A stretch of 30,054 nucleotides of DNA from assembly GCA_000436755.1 (NCBI GenBank), contig FR887326.1, positions 7,570-37,623 on the forward strand. The letters run 5' to 3'. The DNA comes from Clostridium sp. CAG:253 (GTDB taxonomy: Bacteria; Bacillota; Clostridia; Lachnospirales; Lachnospiraceae). Positions 8,587-17,137 of this stretch are shown piece after piece. Both the position numbers and the translations under genes were made by a program. Positions within the stretch are counted from its first letter, which is position 1. The number at the start of each line of letters is the position of its first letter. The notes under the pieces were generated by a model. It was not told the origin of the DNA. It saw only the letters and a list, made by a program, of their open reading frames with translations, and made no database searches.

Positions 8587-8615
8587 ATAATACTGTAATT
8601 TTTATATATTGTCAA
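8587..8615 (-). promoter_or_regulatory. Vegetative (sigma-A) promoter for the MATE leader
   Basis: On the - strand a perfect -35 box TTGACA (8615-8610) is followed by a 17-nt spacer and a -10 box TATTAT (8592-8587), five of six matches to TATAAT. The predicted transcription start is near 8580. It is the best promoter match I found in the window by eye. Confidence 0.75.
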
Positions 8616-8660
8616 TATTAATAATGCAATTTATTATTTGAAACGGTATCAAATAATGAC

Positions 8661-8700
8661 AGGCATTTGCGAAAATACATGAGCGTTTTCGTAAATGCCT
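8661..8700 (-). terminator. Hairpin after the glycosyltransferase gene
   Basis: AGGCATTTGCGAAAA (8661-8675) is complementary, with one G-T wobble, to 8686-8700, giving a 15-bp stem with a 10-nt loop. It begins 20 bp beyond the stop codon of the glycosyltransferase on the - strand. The T run after it on that strand is weak (ATTATTTG), so it may act as a poor terminator or protect the mRNA 3' end. Confidence 0.5.
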
Positions 8701-8719
8701 GAAAATATTTTATGATATT

Positions 8720-9904
8720 TTATAAGTATTTTAAAAGTTCGTTGTGTAACTGTTTTGCTCGTGCAATCCAGGTGTGTTCTGTATTTGCAAATTCAAATGC
8801 GTTTTTCTGTATTCTTTCAAGTTTTTTAGTATCATTTAATGCCTCTGCGAAAATATCGGGCAGTTTATCCATATGTTTTAAGTCGTAAAAGAGAATATTT
8901 TCATCGGGGGTAAGTATTTCGTCAAGATATTTACTGTGGTCTGTTATACAGACGGCTCCGTTGCACATTGAATTAAATATCCTGTCGTGTGCACCGTCTT
9001 TAAACCAAGGCATGACATTTAATGAAATTTTACTGTCGGCAAGAGCTTCAAGGCATCCGTATGAGAGCTGTGCCGGGTCTGTATCAATATTTTCGGGGTG
9101 TTTACAGCGGAGTTTTTCATAACCCTGTCCGACGCAGTGTATTTTAAAGCCGGCATCTGCCAATGTCTTTACAACTTCACCTCTGAAATAGCACCTTATA
9201 TATGTATCTATGAAAATCATATTCGGAATGGCAGTTTTTACTTCTTCGCGCGTAATGCCGGGAATTGCTTTCTTTAGATGTTCTTCCATCGTAATGTCAT
9301 CAGGTTTGTCAGGATTTGTGATAAGGTCATGTATTATTTCAAGATAAAACATTGCATACTCATCGCCAAGCCTGTTTATTGCACCGTCAAAAGTTTCAGG
9401 CGGTGTGTAATTTCCGGTAAAGCATATATCATATTTGCGTTCGTCTATAGTTTTGAAATTTCCGTCAGGATAAAGAGACGTTCCGCCTAGAGGAATAAAC
9501 GGACCTCTCATCAGTTTAGGATAGAATTTTTTCATGTATTTATCATGAAATCTGTCTATGGAGATTTCGTAAAAAATATCGGGGTGAATGTCAAAAAGTT
9601 CAGGATAAAAATAAGGATGGTCTACAGCAATATTTACACAAGGGATTTTTCTCTCATCCCATATGGATACACCGTTCATATTAAAAAGAGATGTTTCGTA
9701 ATGTATTCCGTCAAAGTTGAACGTGACAAGTATAGTGTCATATGGCGTAGCAAAATCATATAGTTTTTCGGCACTTTCCTCTTCGACAGTCTGGTCGAAT
9801 ATAAAAATTTTGTAACCTAGGGCCTCAAAGCCTTTTTTTAGCTGGAGTGAAAAAAATTCAAGTGTTTCTGTACCACCTGTCATCAGAACTATTTTGTGTC
9901 TCAT
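8720..9904 (-). CDS. CgeB-like glycosyltransferase (DUF3880 / glycosyltransferase family 1-like)
   Basis: This 394-residue cytoplasmic protein looks like a GT-B fold glycosyltransferase of the CgeB type. The N-terminal half (1-150) starts with a strand and GGT loop (IVLMTGGTETLEF). It contains DHPYFYPELFDI (95-106), and a GNYTPPETF segment (164-172) follows it. The C-terminal half carries the HDRIFNSMCNGAVCITD signature (306-322), which matches the region where this family binds the sugar nucleotide. CgeB is linked to maturation of the spore surface in Bacillus, and other relatives modify flagellin or surface glycans; the acceptor here is unknown. The start has GAGG 5-6 nt upstream. It appears to be a single-gene transcript, divergent from the CAP-domain gene. 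An extended -10 (TGATATAAT, complement of 9923-9931) lies very close upstream. Confidence 0.75.
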   Translation of the reverse strand: MRHKIVLMTGGTETLEFFSLQLKKGFEALGYKIFIFDQTVEEESAEKLYDFATPYDTILVTFNFDGIHYETSLFNMNGVSIWDERKIPCVNIAVDHPYFYPELFDIHPDIFYEISIDRFHDKYMKKFYPKLMRGPFIPLGGTSLYPDGNFKTIDERKYDICFTGNYTPPETFDGAINRLGDEYAMFYLEIIHDLITNPDKPDDITMEEHLKKAIPGITREEVKTAIPNMIFIDTYIRCYFRGEVVKTLADAGFKIHCVGQGYEKLRCKHPENIDTDPAQLSYGCLEALADSKISLNVMPWFKDGAHDRIFNSMCNGAVCITDHSKYLDEILTPDENILFYDLKHMDKLPDIFAEALNDTKKLERIQKNAFEFANTEHTWIARAKQLHNELLKYL

Positions 9905-9988
9905 TGTTTCCTCATTTCTAAAATTATATCATAAATAATTTGTGCATGTTTTTTGTACATAACAAAGCTCTGTTAGAAACTTTTAATA

Positions 9989-10006
9989 TAAATGCTTATG
10001 CATTTA
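9989..10006. repeat. Short palindrome in the divergent intergenic region
   Basis: TAAATGC (9989-9995) and GCATTTA (10000-10006) form a perfect 7-bp inverted repeat with a 4-nt loop. It lies midway between two divergent genes and upstream of the predicted + strand promoter, so it could be an operator for a dimeric regulator. No regulator is identified. Confidence 0.35.
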
Positions 10007-10052
10007 TTGTACCATATAGTCGAAATTTAACAAGGATAATACCATAAATTGT

Positions 10053-10081
10053 TTTACTTTTACGGGAAAGTCAGATATACT
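10053..10081 (+). promoter_or_regulatory. Candidate promoter for the CAP-domain surface protein
   Basis: TTTACT (10053-10058), a 17-nt spacer and TATACT (10076-10081) give four and five matches to the sigma-A consensus. The predicted start near 10088 leaves a 65-70 nt leader before ATG 10155. Confidence 0.4.
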
Positions 10082-10154
10082 GTAATTACTATACATGCGT
10101 TGAAAAAATGGTTATTTAATACAGCAAAAAGATACGAAAAGGAGGAAAAATAAT

Positions 10155-11705
10155 ATGAAAACAAAAGTGAAAAAAAGAGTGAGTATTATTTTGACAATGG
10201 CTTTATGCATAACACTGGGGAGCAGTTATGTGAGAGCCGATGATACAAGTGCGTCAACAGCAAAGGGAATAAATGTAGCTTATCATACACAGGAGGAGAT
10301 AAGAAACTTTTGTAATGAGAACGGTGTTACGTTGCGTGATGCACTAACATATGCACAGGAACCTGTTGTGAGCGGAGATTATTCAGCAGGTAAACTTTCT
10401 GATGAAACACTTGACAGTGCTGTTAAAATGCTTAATTGTGTGAGATATATTGCCGGAATTTCATATAATGTAAAAGTAACTGATTCATATAACAGTCTTG
10501 CACAGACAGCTACACTTGTAAATTATGTAAATAACAGACTAAGCCACTATCCGGCAAAACCGGCGGATATGGACGAAAGTTTATATGAACTGGGTGTCGA
10601 AGGTGCGTCAAGCAGCAATATTGCGTGGGCATCGTGGAAAGGCTGCAGCATGAACTGGACTATTGTAGACAGCTGGATGGAAGATGGAGATGATTATAAT
10701 ATTGACCGGGTAGGACATAGGAGATGGCTTATAAATCCAAAAATGAAGTACACGGGATTTGGTGCGGTATCAGGAAATAGAGGAACATACAGTGCAGTGT
10801 ATGCTTTTGATACTAAAAATAGCAAAGCAGCTGAGTACGGTGTTGTATGGCCGGCACAAAATATGCCTGTAGAGTATTTTGGAGCAGGATTTCCCTGGTC
10901 TGTATCTATGGGAAGTACAGTTGATATTTCTTCGGTTAAGGTAAAACTTACAAGAGAGAGTGACAATAAAACATGGAACTTTTCAAGCAGTGAAGCTGAC
11001 GGTTATTTTAATGTGAATAATGATGGGTATGGTCAGAAAGGCTGCATTATTTTCAGACCTGATACAGACGAGGATTACGAGGCCGGCGATGTATATAATG
11101 TAAGTATAACAGGACTTGGTGATGGAAAAGATGTAAGCTATTCTGTTAATTTCTTCGAGCTTGGAAAAATATCAAAGCCGACAGAAATACCGACAACAGA
11201 GCCAACAGTTTCTCCGACAGAAGAACCAAGCACAGAGCCGACGATAACCCCAACGGAAGAACCAAGCACAGAGCCGACAGTTGCCCCAACAGAAGAACCG
11301 GGCACAGAGCCGACAGCCGCCCCAACAGAAGAGCCGGGCACAGAGCCGACAGCCGCTCCAACAATAGAACCTACAGCAAAGCCAACGGTGTCACCGACAA
11401 CAAAACCTTCTGACAGTAGTAAGCCGGCAGCAGTTAAGATTAAAAATGCGAATGTTAAAAAGAATAAAGTGACGGTTTATTTCAAAAAGGTTAATAATGT
11501 ATCAGGGTATGAAGTGCGCTATTCAAAAGATTCAAAATTTAAGAAAAATGTAAAAAAGAAATTGGTATCATCCAAAGTATCAAAAACTACAATTACATTA
11601 AATAAGTCATATAAAAAATGTTTTATTAGGATGCGTGCATATACTAAGAATAACGGAAAAAAGATATACGGCAATTGGGGCAATACATTTGCGGTATCAA
11701 AGTGA
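10155..11705 (+). CDS. Secreted CAP/SCP-domain protein with Thr/Pro stalk and Fn3-like C-terminus
   Basis: This 516-residue protein has a signal peptide: basic MKTKVKKR, a hydrophobic core (10-24) and likely cleavage near VRA-DD (28). Residues about 85-220 resemble a CAP (SCP/PR-1) domain, with NCVRY (94-98), His131 in RLSHYP and His188 in GHRRWLINP. The usual GENIA motif is SSSNIAW here, so the canonical Glu is missing. Residues 349-403 are Pro/Thr/Glu repeats forming a stalk. Residues about 428-516 are a Lys-rich domain of the Fn3-like type common at the C-terminus of Lachnospiraceae surface proteins. No LPXTG sorting signal is present. It is therefore probably extracellular and loosely held by the wall. 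ATG 10155 follows GGAGG (10141-10145). The function of bacterial CAP proteins is largely unknown. Confidence 0.82.
   Translation: MKTKVKKRVSIILTMALCITLGSSYVRADDTSASTAKGINVAYHTQEEIRNFCNENGVTLRDALTYAQEPVVSGDYSAGKLSDETLDSAVKMLNCVRYIAGISYNVKVTDSYNSLAQTATLVNYVNNRLSHYPAKPADMDESLYELGVEGASSSNIAWASWKGCSMNWTIVDSWMEDGDDYNIDRVGHRRWLINPKMKYTGFGAVSGNRGTYSAVYAFDTKNSKAAEYGVVWPAQNMPVEYFGAGFPWSVSMGSTVDISSVKVKLTRESDNKTWNFSSSEADGYFNVNNDGYGQKGCIIFRPDTDEDYEAGDVYNVSITGLGDGKDVSYSVNFFELGKISKPTEIPTTEPTVSPTEEPSTEPTITPTEEPSTEPTVAPTEEPGTEPTAAPTEEPGTEPTAAPTIEPTAKPTVSPTTKPSDSSKPAAVKIKNANVKKNKVTVYFKKVNNVSGYEVRYSKDSKFKKNVKKKLVSSKVSKTTITLNKSYKKCFIRMRAYTKNNGKKIYGNWGNTFAVSK
11199..11363 (+). repeat. 36-bp tandem repeat encoding a Pro/Thr/Glu stalk
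   Basis: Four full copies of a 36-bp unit (11199-11234, 11235-11270, 11271-11306, 11307-11342) and a partial fifth encode EPTxxPTEEPST-like 12-residue units. The copies differ by a few substitutions, and copies 3 and 4 are the most alike, which fits recent duplication. The unit is a multiple of three, so copy-number change keeps the frame. Confidence 0.9.
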
Positions 11706-11836
11706 TAGATATATGAATGGCAGTAACCAGGATATCAGCATACATACTGCAAATCGGATTTTGTGTGTTTACAAGTTGCGTGAATTATTTTAATATAATC
11801 ATAATATGAAATATAATATTTTGTTGGAGGACATTT

Positions 11837-12679
11837 ATGAATATGAAATTTACAAAAATGCATGGATGTGGCAATGATTATGTTTATGTAGATTGCACAA
11901 ATGAAATGATAGAAAATCCAAGTGAGGTTTCAAAATATGTCAGTGACAGACATTTTGGAATTGGTTCTGACGGACTTATTTTAATATGCTCATCTGAGAC
12001 TGCGGATTTTAGGATGGCTATGTACAATGCTGACGGTTCAGAGGGAGCGATGTGTGGTAATGGAATAAGATGTGTTGCAAAATATGTTTACGATAAAGGT
12101 CTTACAGATAAGAAAAATATTTCGATTGAGACAAAGAGTGGGATTAAGGAACTTGAACTTACCGTAGAGGACGGAAAAGTTTCACTCGTAAAAGTAAATA
12201 TGGGTGCACCTATTCTTAAGGCAAAGGATATTCCTGTTGATGTAGATACTGAAAAATGTATAGATTCAGATATAAATGTTGACGGGAAAGACTACAAAAT
12301 TACATGCGTTTCTATGGGAAATCCACATGCAGTTACATTTATTGATGAAGATGTAAAGACATTTCCAATTGAGAAAATTGGTCCGAAGTTTGAAAATCAT
12401 CCTATGTTTCCAGACAGGGTAAATACGGAATTTGTTCAGGTATTAAACAGACATGAGGTAAATATGCGTGTGTGGGAACGAGGCTCAGGCGAGACACTTG
12501 CATGCGGTACCGGAACATGTGCGACGGTTGTTGCGTGTGTCTTAAATGGTCTTACTGATGATGAGGTTACTGTTCATCTGCTTGGTGGAGATTTGTTTAT
12601 AAAGTATGACAGAGAAAACGATACAGTTTGGATGACAGGGCCGGCAGTGATTGCATTTGAAGGAACTATAGAGCTATAA
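11837..12679 (+). CDS. dapF: Diaminopimelate epimerase
   Basis: DapF converts LL-diaminopimelate to meso-diaminopimelate in the lysine and peptidoglycan precursor pathway, in the cytoplasm. At 280 residues it has the normal family length. The N-terminal signature [13 protein letters not shown] spans 8-20. Catalytic Cys73 lies in MCGNGIRC and the partner Cys223 in ACGTGTCA; both halves of the pseudo-symmetric fold are present. ATG 11837 has GGAGG (11826-11830) 6 nt upstream. It is the first gene of the long + strand cluster. TATAAT boxes at 11794 and 11812 may contribute to a promoter, though no strong -35 box is paired with them. The next gene, murE, uses its product. Confidence 0.97.
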   Translation: MNMKFTKMHGCGNDYVYVDCTNEMIENPSEVSKYVSDRHFGIGSDGLILICSSETADFRMAMYNADGSEGAMCGNGIRCVAKYVYDKGLTDKKNISIETKSGIKELELTVEDGKVSLVKVNMGAPILKAKDIPVDVDTEKCIDSDINVDGKDYKITCVSMGNPHAVTFIDEDVKTFPIEKIGPKFENHPMFPDRVNTEFVQVLNRHEVNMRVWERGSGETLACGTGTCATVVACVLNGLTDDEVTVHLLGGDLFIKYDRENDTVWMTGPAVIAFEGTIEL

Positions 12680-12688
12680 AAATATAAA

Positions 12689-12715
12689 ATGATGCAGTGG
12701 AGCACGTGGCATCAT
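12689..12715. other. Hairpin between dapF and murE
   Basis: ATGATGC (12689-12695) pairs with GCATCAT (12709-12715), with a small inner GTG/CAC stem. There is no T run after it on the + strand, so it is more likely an mRNA processing or stability element than a terminator. Confidence 0.4.
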
Positions 12716-12749
12716 CATAAAAAATGTTGTATGGAAATGGAGAACATAA

Positions 12750-14219
12750 ATGAAACTTTTAGATTTGGTGAAAGATTTGGATTTTGAGTGTGTACAGGGA
12801 AGTACAGACATTGATGTTACAACACTTGTGTATGATTCACGAAAGGTGGAGCAGGGAAGTGTTTTTGTATGTATAAGTGGTGCCGTGAGAGACGGACATG
12901 ATTTTGCAGAGGATGTTGTAAAGTCGGGCGCAAAGGCACTGATTGTTGAAAAGGATGTTGAGGTATCAGGTGATGTTACGGTTATAAAAGTAAAGAATAC
13001 AAGACTTGCTTTAGCTGTTTCATCGGCTGCATATTTTGGCAATCCTGCAAATGAGCTTACAACCATCGGAATTACAGGAACAAATGGAAAGACAACTTCG
13101 ACATATATGGTTCGTTCGATATTAGAGGAATCAGGTATTAAGACAGGTCTTATCGGAACTATTGAGAGCATAATAGGAGACGAGGTTATACCATCGGCAA
13201 ATACCACGCCGGAGTCATACATTGTACAGCAATATTTCAGAAAAATGGTTGACGCAGGCTGCAAATGTGTTGTCATGGAGGTTTCATCACAGGCACTTAT
13301 GCTTGACAGAGTAGGCGGATTTGTATTTGATTACGGTATATTTACAAATCTTGAGCCGGATCACATAGGACCTAATGAACATAAAGACCTTGATGATTAT
13401 ATTCACTGTAAGAGCTTGCTTTTTAAGCAGTGTAAGCATGGTATTTTTAATGCGGATGACAGTCATCTTGAAAAAATTCTTGAAGGTCATACCTGTGAGG
13501 TTGAAACTTACGGATTTTCTGAAAATGCTGACATAAAAGCGTCAGATGTTCATCTTATGGATAAAGGAGGAACTCTTGGTGTTGCATATCACATGAGCGG
13601 TCTTATGGATATGGATGTTGAGATTGATATTCCGGGGAAGTTCAGCGTATACAATTCAATGACGGCGATTTCGATATGCAGACATTTTGGAGTGAAAGAA
13701 AGTGTTATACTTGATTCACTTTCAAAGGTAAGAGTAAAGGGAAGAGTTGAGATAATACCTGTATCTTCAAAGTTTACTATTATGATAGATTATGCGCATA
13801 ATGCCATGAGTCTCAACAGTCTGCTTACAACACTTAAAGAGTATTCACCAAAGAGACTTGTATGTCTGTTTGGATGCGGCGGAAACCGTTCGAGAGAACG
13901 CCGTTTTGAGATGGGTGAGGTATCTTCTAAACTTGCGGATTTTACTATTGTCACATCTGATAATCCGAGAAATGAAGAGCCACAGGCAATCATCGATGAT
14001 ATTGTGACAGGCGTTAAGAAAGCAGATGGCGAATTTATCACGATTATTGACAGGGCAGAGGCGATAAGATATGCGATTGAAAATGCAAAAGAGGGTGATG
14101 TTATCGTGCTTGCAGGAAAAGGACATGAGGATTACCAGGAGATAAAGGGAAAGAAACATCATATGGACGAAAGAGAACTTATCGCCGATGTTGTTAAAGA
14201 TGGTAATTTTATTAAATAA
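12750..14219 (+). CDS. murE: UDP-N-acetylmuramoyl-tripeptide synthetase, meso-DAP type
   Basis: MurE is an ATP-dependent cytoplasmic ligase that adds the third amino acid to UDP-MurNAc-L-Ala-D-Glu in peptidoglycan synthesis. The 489-residue protein has the three Mur ligase domains: a substrate-binding N-terminal part with VYDSRKVEQGSVFVC (about 27-41), a central ATPase with GITGTNGKTT (107-116), and a C-terminal domain with SDNPRNEEP. In that motif DNPR (404-407) is the signature of enzymes that use meso-diaminopimelate rather than lysine, which fits dapF directly upstream. ATG 12750 follows a GGAGA site by 7-8 nt. It is 70 bp after dapF and 40 bp before priA. Length and motifs look complete. 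Confidence 0.96.
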   Translation: MKLLDLVKDLDFECVQGSTDIDVTTLVYDSRKVEQGSVFVCISGAVRDGHDFAEDVVKSGAKALIVEKDVEVSGDVTVIKVKNTRLALAVSSAAYFGNPANELTTIGITGTNGKTTSTYMVRSILEESGIKTGLIGTIESIIGDEVIPSANTTPESYIVQQYFRKMVDAGCKCVVMEVSSQALMLDRVGGFVFDYGIFTNLEPDHIGPNEHKDLDDYIHCKSLLFKQCKHGIFNADDSHLEKILEGHTCEVETYGFSENADIKASDVHLMDKGGTLGVAYHMSGLMDMDVEIDIPGKFSVYNSMTAISICRHFGVKESVILDSLSKVRVKGRVEIIPVSSKFTIMIDYAHNAMSLNSLLTTLKEYSPKRLVCLFGCGGNRSRERRFEMGEVSSKLADFTIVTSDNPRNEEPQAIIDDIVTGVKKADGEFITIIDRAEAIRYAIENAKEGDVIVLAGKGHEDYQEIKGKKHHMDERELIADVVKDGNFIK

Positions 14220-14259
14220 TGGTGTTTACATCAAATAAACATAAAATTAGGGGAAAGAA

Positions 14260-16506
14260 ATGATATTTGCTGATGTGATAGTAGATATATCAGTCAAAAG
14301 CCTTGACAGACCGTTTCAATATATCGTGCCTGAGGAGATGGAGTTTGATATTGACATAGGTTCCGTTGTGAAAATTCCGTTTGGAATGGGAAACAGGACA
14401 ATGACGGGATATGTTGTAGGACTTTCGGGTGAAGCTAAATTTGATGTATCTAAAACGAAAAGCATACTTGAAATAATGAAGCAGGGAGTGGTTGTAGAAT
14501 CACACCTGCTTTCCCTTGCTTATTGGATAAAAGAAAATTACGGCTCAACAATGAATGATGCCATTAAGTCGGTTATGCCTGTAAAAAAAGAGGTTAAAGA
14601 ACAGGTTAAAAGAATAATATATCCGGCTGTTGATATGGAAAACATGAAGATTAAAAGAGACGAATTTGAGAAAAAACACAACAGTGCAAGGGTAAGGCTT
14701 CTTGATGAATTTCTTAAAATGGACAAAGAAACATACAATGCAGGTCTTGATTATTCTTATATAACAAAAAAACTTAATCTTACAGCCGGTGTTATAGATG
14801 GACTCAGAAAACTGAAAATAATTACGGTTGATGCAATGCAGCAATACAGAAATCCTGTCAATGCCGTTAGCGATACACCTGAGACAAGACCTGTTTTAAA
14901 CAGCGGACAGAAACACATTGTCGATGCAATACTAAATGATTATATAACAGATGTAAGAGGAACATATCTTATACATGGCATAACGGGAAGCGGCAAGACA
15001 GAAGTATACATGAATATTGTTGAGAAAGTTGTCTGTCTTGGAAAACAGGTCATAGTGCTTATTCCAGAAATTTCGCTTACATTTCAGATGGTCAACAGAT
15101 TCTATAAAAGATTTGGAAACAGAATATCAGTGATGCATTCAAAGCTGTCGGCTGGAGAGAGATTTGACCAGTATACAAGGGCGAAAAAAGGTGAGATAGA
15201 TGTTATGATAGGCCCTAGGTCAGCATTGTTTACACCTTTTGAAAATCTTGGTCTTATTGTGATTGATGAGGAACACGATACGAGTTATCAGAGCGAGATG
15301 CCGCCTAAGTATCATGCAAGAGAGGTGGCAATACAGAGAGCAAAGATGGTCGGGGCAAGTGTTGTCCTGGGTTCAGCAACTCCTTCAGTTGACTCGTATT
15401 ACAAGGCACTGAAAGGCGAATACAGATTGTTTGAACTGAATGAGAGAGCCGGAAATGCTGTTTATCCTAAAATTTATATAGAAGACCTAAGAGAAGAATT
15501 AAAAGCAGGAAATTATTCAATTTTCAGTAGAAAACTTGATGAACTCATGCGTGACAGGCTTGAGAAGAAAGAGCAGATTATGCTCTTTTTGAACAGGCGT
15601 GGATTTGCCGGATTTGTCTCCTGCAGACAGTGTGGCGAAGTGGTAGGATGTCCGCACTGTTCAGTGGCATTAAAACCACATATGGCAGGAGACAGAGTGT
15701 CATATCTGATGTGTCATTACTGCGGTTACAAAATGCCTATGCCTGATAAGTGTCCGGAGTGCGGTTCGCCGTATATCAGCAGTTTTGGGATAGGAACAGA
15801 ACAGGTGGAACAGATGGTCAAAAAAAGATTTTCGGCGGCAAAGGTTCTTAGAATGGATGCAGATACGACAACAGGAAAAAATGCCCATCAGGATATACTT
15901 AAAAAATATTCAGGCGGAGATGCGGATATTCTTATAGGGACGCAGATGATAGTTAAGGGACATGATTTTGCCAATGTTACACTGGTTGGAATACTTGCTG
16001 CCGACCTTTCGTTAAATGTTGGAGATTATCTCGCAGCAGAGAAAACTTTTCAGCTCACAACACAGGCATGTGGCAGGGCCGGCAGGGCAGATAAGCCGGG
16101 AGAGGTCGTTATACAGACTTATCAGCCTGAGCATTACAGTATAGTCTGCGCGGCGCGAAATGATTATAAAAGTTTCTATGAGCAGGAGATACTTATAAGA
16201 GAAATGTTGCAATATCCGCCGATTTCAAATATACTAGGAGTGTTGGTGCTTTCTGAAAATGAGAGCAGTGCGGATAATCTTGCAAAGATATTGGCAGATA
16301 AAATGAAATTATATCATGATGTTACCGTTCTTGGACCAACGCCTGCCGCAATCGCAAAGGCAAAGGATGTGTACCGCAGGATGGTCTATGGGAAATGTAC
16401 AGATTATAAGATATTATGTTCAGTAAAAAACAGTTTTGAAGAATTTATGCAAGAAACGGAATCATTTAAAGACTGCCGGCTTAATTTTGAATTTAACTGC
16501 ATTTGA
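14260..16506 (+). CDS. priA: Primosomal protein N' (replication restart 3'-5' helicase)
   Basis: PriA recognises stalled forks and loads the replicative helicase. The 748-residue protein has an N-terminal DNA-binding domain (about 1-110), then helicase lobes with Walker A GITGSGKT (240-247) and the DEEHD box (336-340). Zinc-binding cysteines interrupt the helicase: Cys455, 458, 464, 467, 485, 488, 498 and 501, eight in all as expected for two zinc ions. QACGRAGRADKPGEV near residue 605 is helicase motif VI. ATG 14260 follows an AGGGGAAAG site. It is part of the conserved cluster with def and fmt downstream, a common arrangement in Firmicutes. No sign of damage. Confidence 0.97.
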   Translation: MIFADVIVDISVKSLDRPFQYIVPEEMEFDIDIGSVVKIPFGMGNRTMTGYVVGLSGEAKFDVSKTKSILEIMKQGVVVESHLLSLAYWIKENYGSTMNDAIKSVMPVKKEVKEQVKRIIYPAVDMENMKIKRDEFEKKHNSARVRLLDEFLKMDKETYNAGLDYSYITKKLNLTAGVIDGLRKLKIITVDAMQQYRNPVNAVSDTPETRPVLNSGQKHIVDAILNDYITDVRGTYLIHGITGSGKTEVYMNIVEKVVCLGKQVIVLIPEISLTFQMVNRFYKRFGNRISVMHSKLSAGERFDQYTRAKKGEIDVMIGPRSALFTPFENLGLIVIDEEHDTSYQSEMPPKYHAREVAIQRAKMVGASVVLGSATPSVDSYYKALKGEYRLFELNERAGNAVYPKIYIEDLREELKAGNYSIFSRKLDELMRDRLEKKEQIMLFLNRRGFAGFVSCRQCGEVVGCPHCSVALKPHMAGDRVSYLMCHYCGYKMPMPDKCPECGSPYISSFGIGTEQVEQMVKKRFSAAKVLRMDADTTTGKNAHQDILKKYSGGDADILIGTQMIVKGHDFANVTLVGILAADLSLNVGDYLAAEKTFQLTTQACGRAGRADKPGEVVIQTYQPEHYSIVCAARNDYKSFYEQEILIREMLQYPPISNILGVLVLSENESSADNLAKILADKMKLYHDVTVLGPTPAAIAKAKDVYRRMVYGKCTDYKILCSVKNSFEEFMQETESFKDCRLNFEFNCI

Positions 16507-16570
16507 TTTTTTCTTTTAAAGTATATTAAAGATTAAAAATAATATAAATAAGATGGAGGATAAAAATATT

Positions 16571-17050
16571 ATGGCAATAAGACAGATTAGAACAATTGGT
16601 GACGAAATACTTACAATGAATACAAGACCTGTTAAGGAGATGACACCGAGAATAAAAACTCTTATTGAGGATATGCTTGATACTATGTATGAAGCACAGG
16701 GAGTAGGTCTTGCAGCACCACAGGTAGGTGTGTTAAAGCAGATAGTTGTTATAGATGTAAGTGAGGAAGGCAATCAGCCTATTGTTCTTATAAATCCTGA
16801 GATTGTCAAGTTATCGGGAACACAGACAGGACAGGAGGGATGTCTTAGCGTGCCGGGAAAAGCCGGTATAGTTACAAGAGCAAACTATGCTAAGGTAAGA
16901 GCATTAAACGAGGATATGGTTCAGATAGAAGTTGAGGGAGAGGAACTTCTTGCAAGAGCGCTACAGCACGAAATAGACCATTTATCAGGTGTTCTCTATG
17001 TCTCAAAAGTTGAGGGTGAACTTGTCAGTGCATCCGCTGAGGAAGAATAG
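16571..17050 (+). CDS. def: Peptide deformylase
   Basis: Def is a metal-dependent hydrolase that removes the formyl group from the N-terminal Met of new proteins at the ribosome exit. From ATG 16571 it is 159 residues. All three family motifs are present: GVGLAAPQVG (44-53), EGCLS with metal ligand Cys91, and HEIDH (133-137) with two His ligands and the catalytic Glu. An ATG at 16553 would add six residues, but the GGAGGA ribosome binding site (16555-16560) lies inside that extension, and family members start with MAIRxI, so 16571 is chosen. fmt, which acts at the other end of the formyl cycle, follows 87 bp downstream. Confidence 0.96.
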   Translation: MAIRQIRTIGDEILTMNTRPVKEMTPRIKTLIEDMLDTMYEAQGVGLAAPQVGVLKQIVVIDVSEEGNQPIVLINPEIVKLSGTQTGQEGCLSVPGKAGIVTRANYAKVRALNEDMVQIEVEGEELLARALQHEIDHLSGVLYVSKVEGELVSASAEEE

Positions 17051-17137
17051 GGATAATCTGTTAGAAAATGATGCAAGGTTCAAAATACCCTGGACATCAC
17101 AAAATATGAAAAGCTACATGCAGAAAAGAGGTTAAGT

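Noticed and set aside
12674..13276. 200-codon open frame antisense to murE
   Set aside because: Entirely inside a certain gene on the other strand, composition typical of an antisense shadow, no start signal.
16553..16570. Upstream ATG for def
   Set aside because: The ribosome binding site for the family-typical start at 16571 lies inside this short extension.
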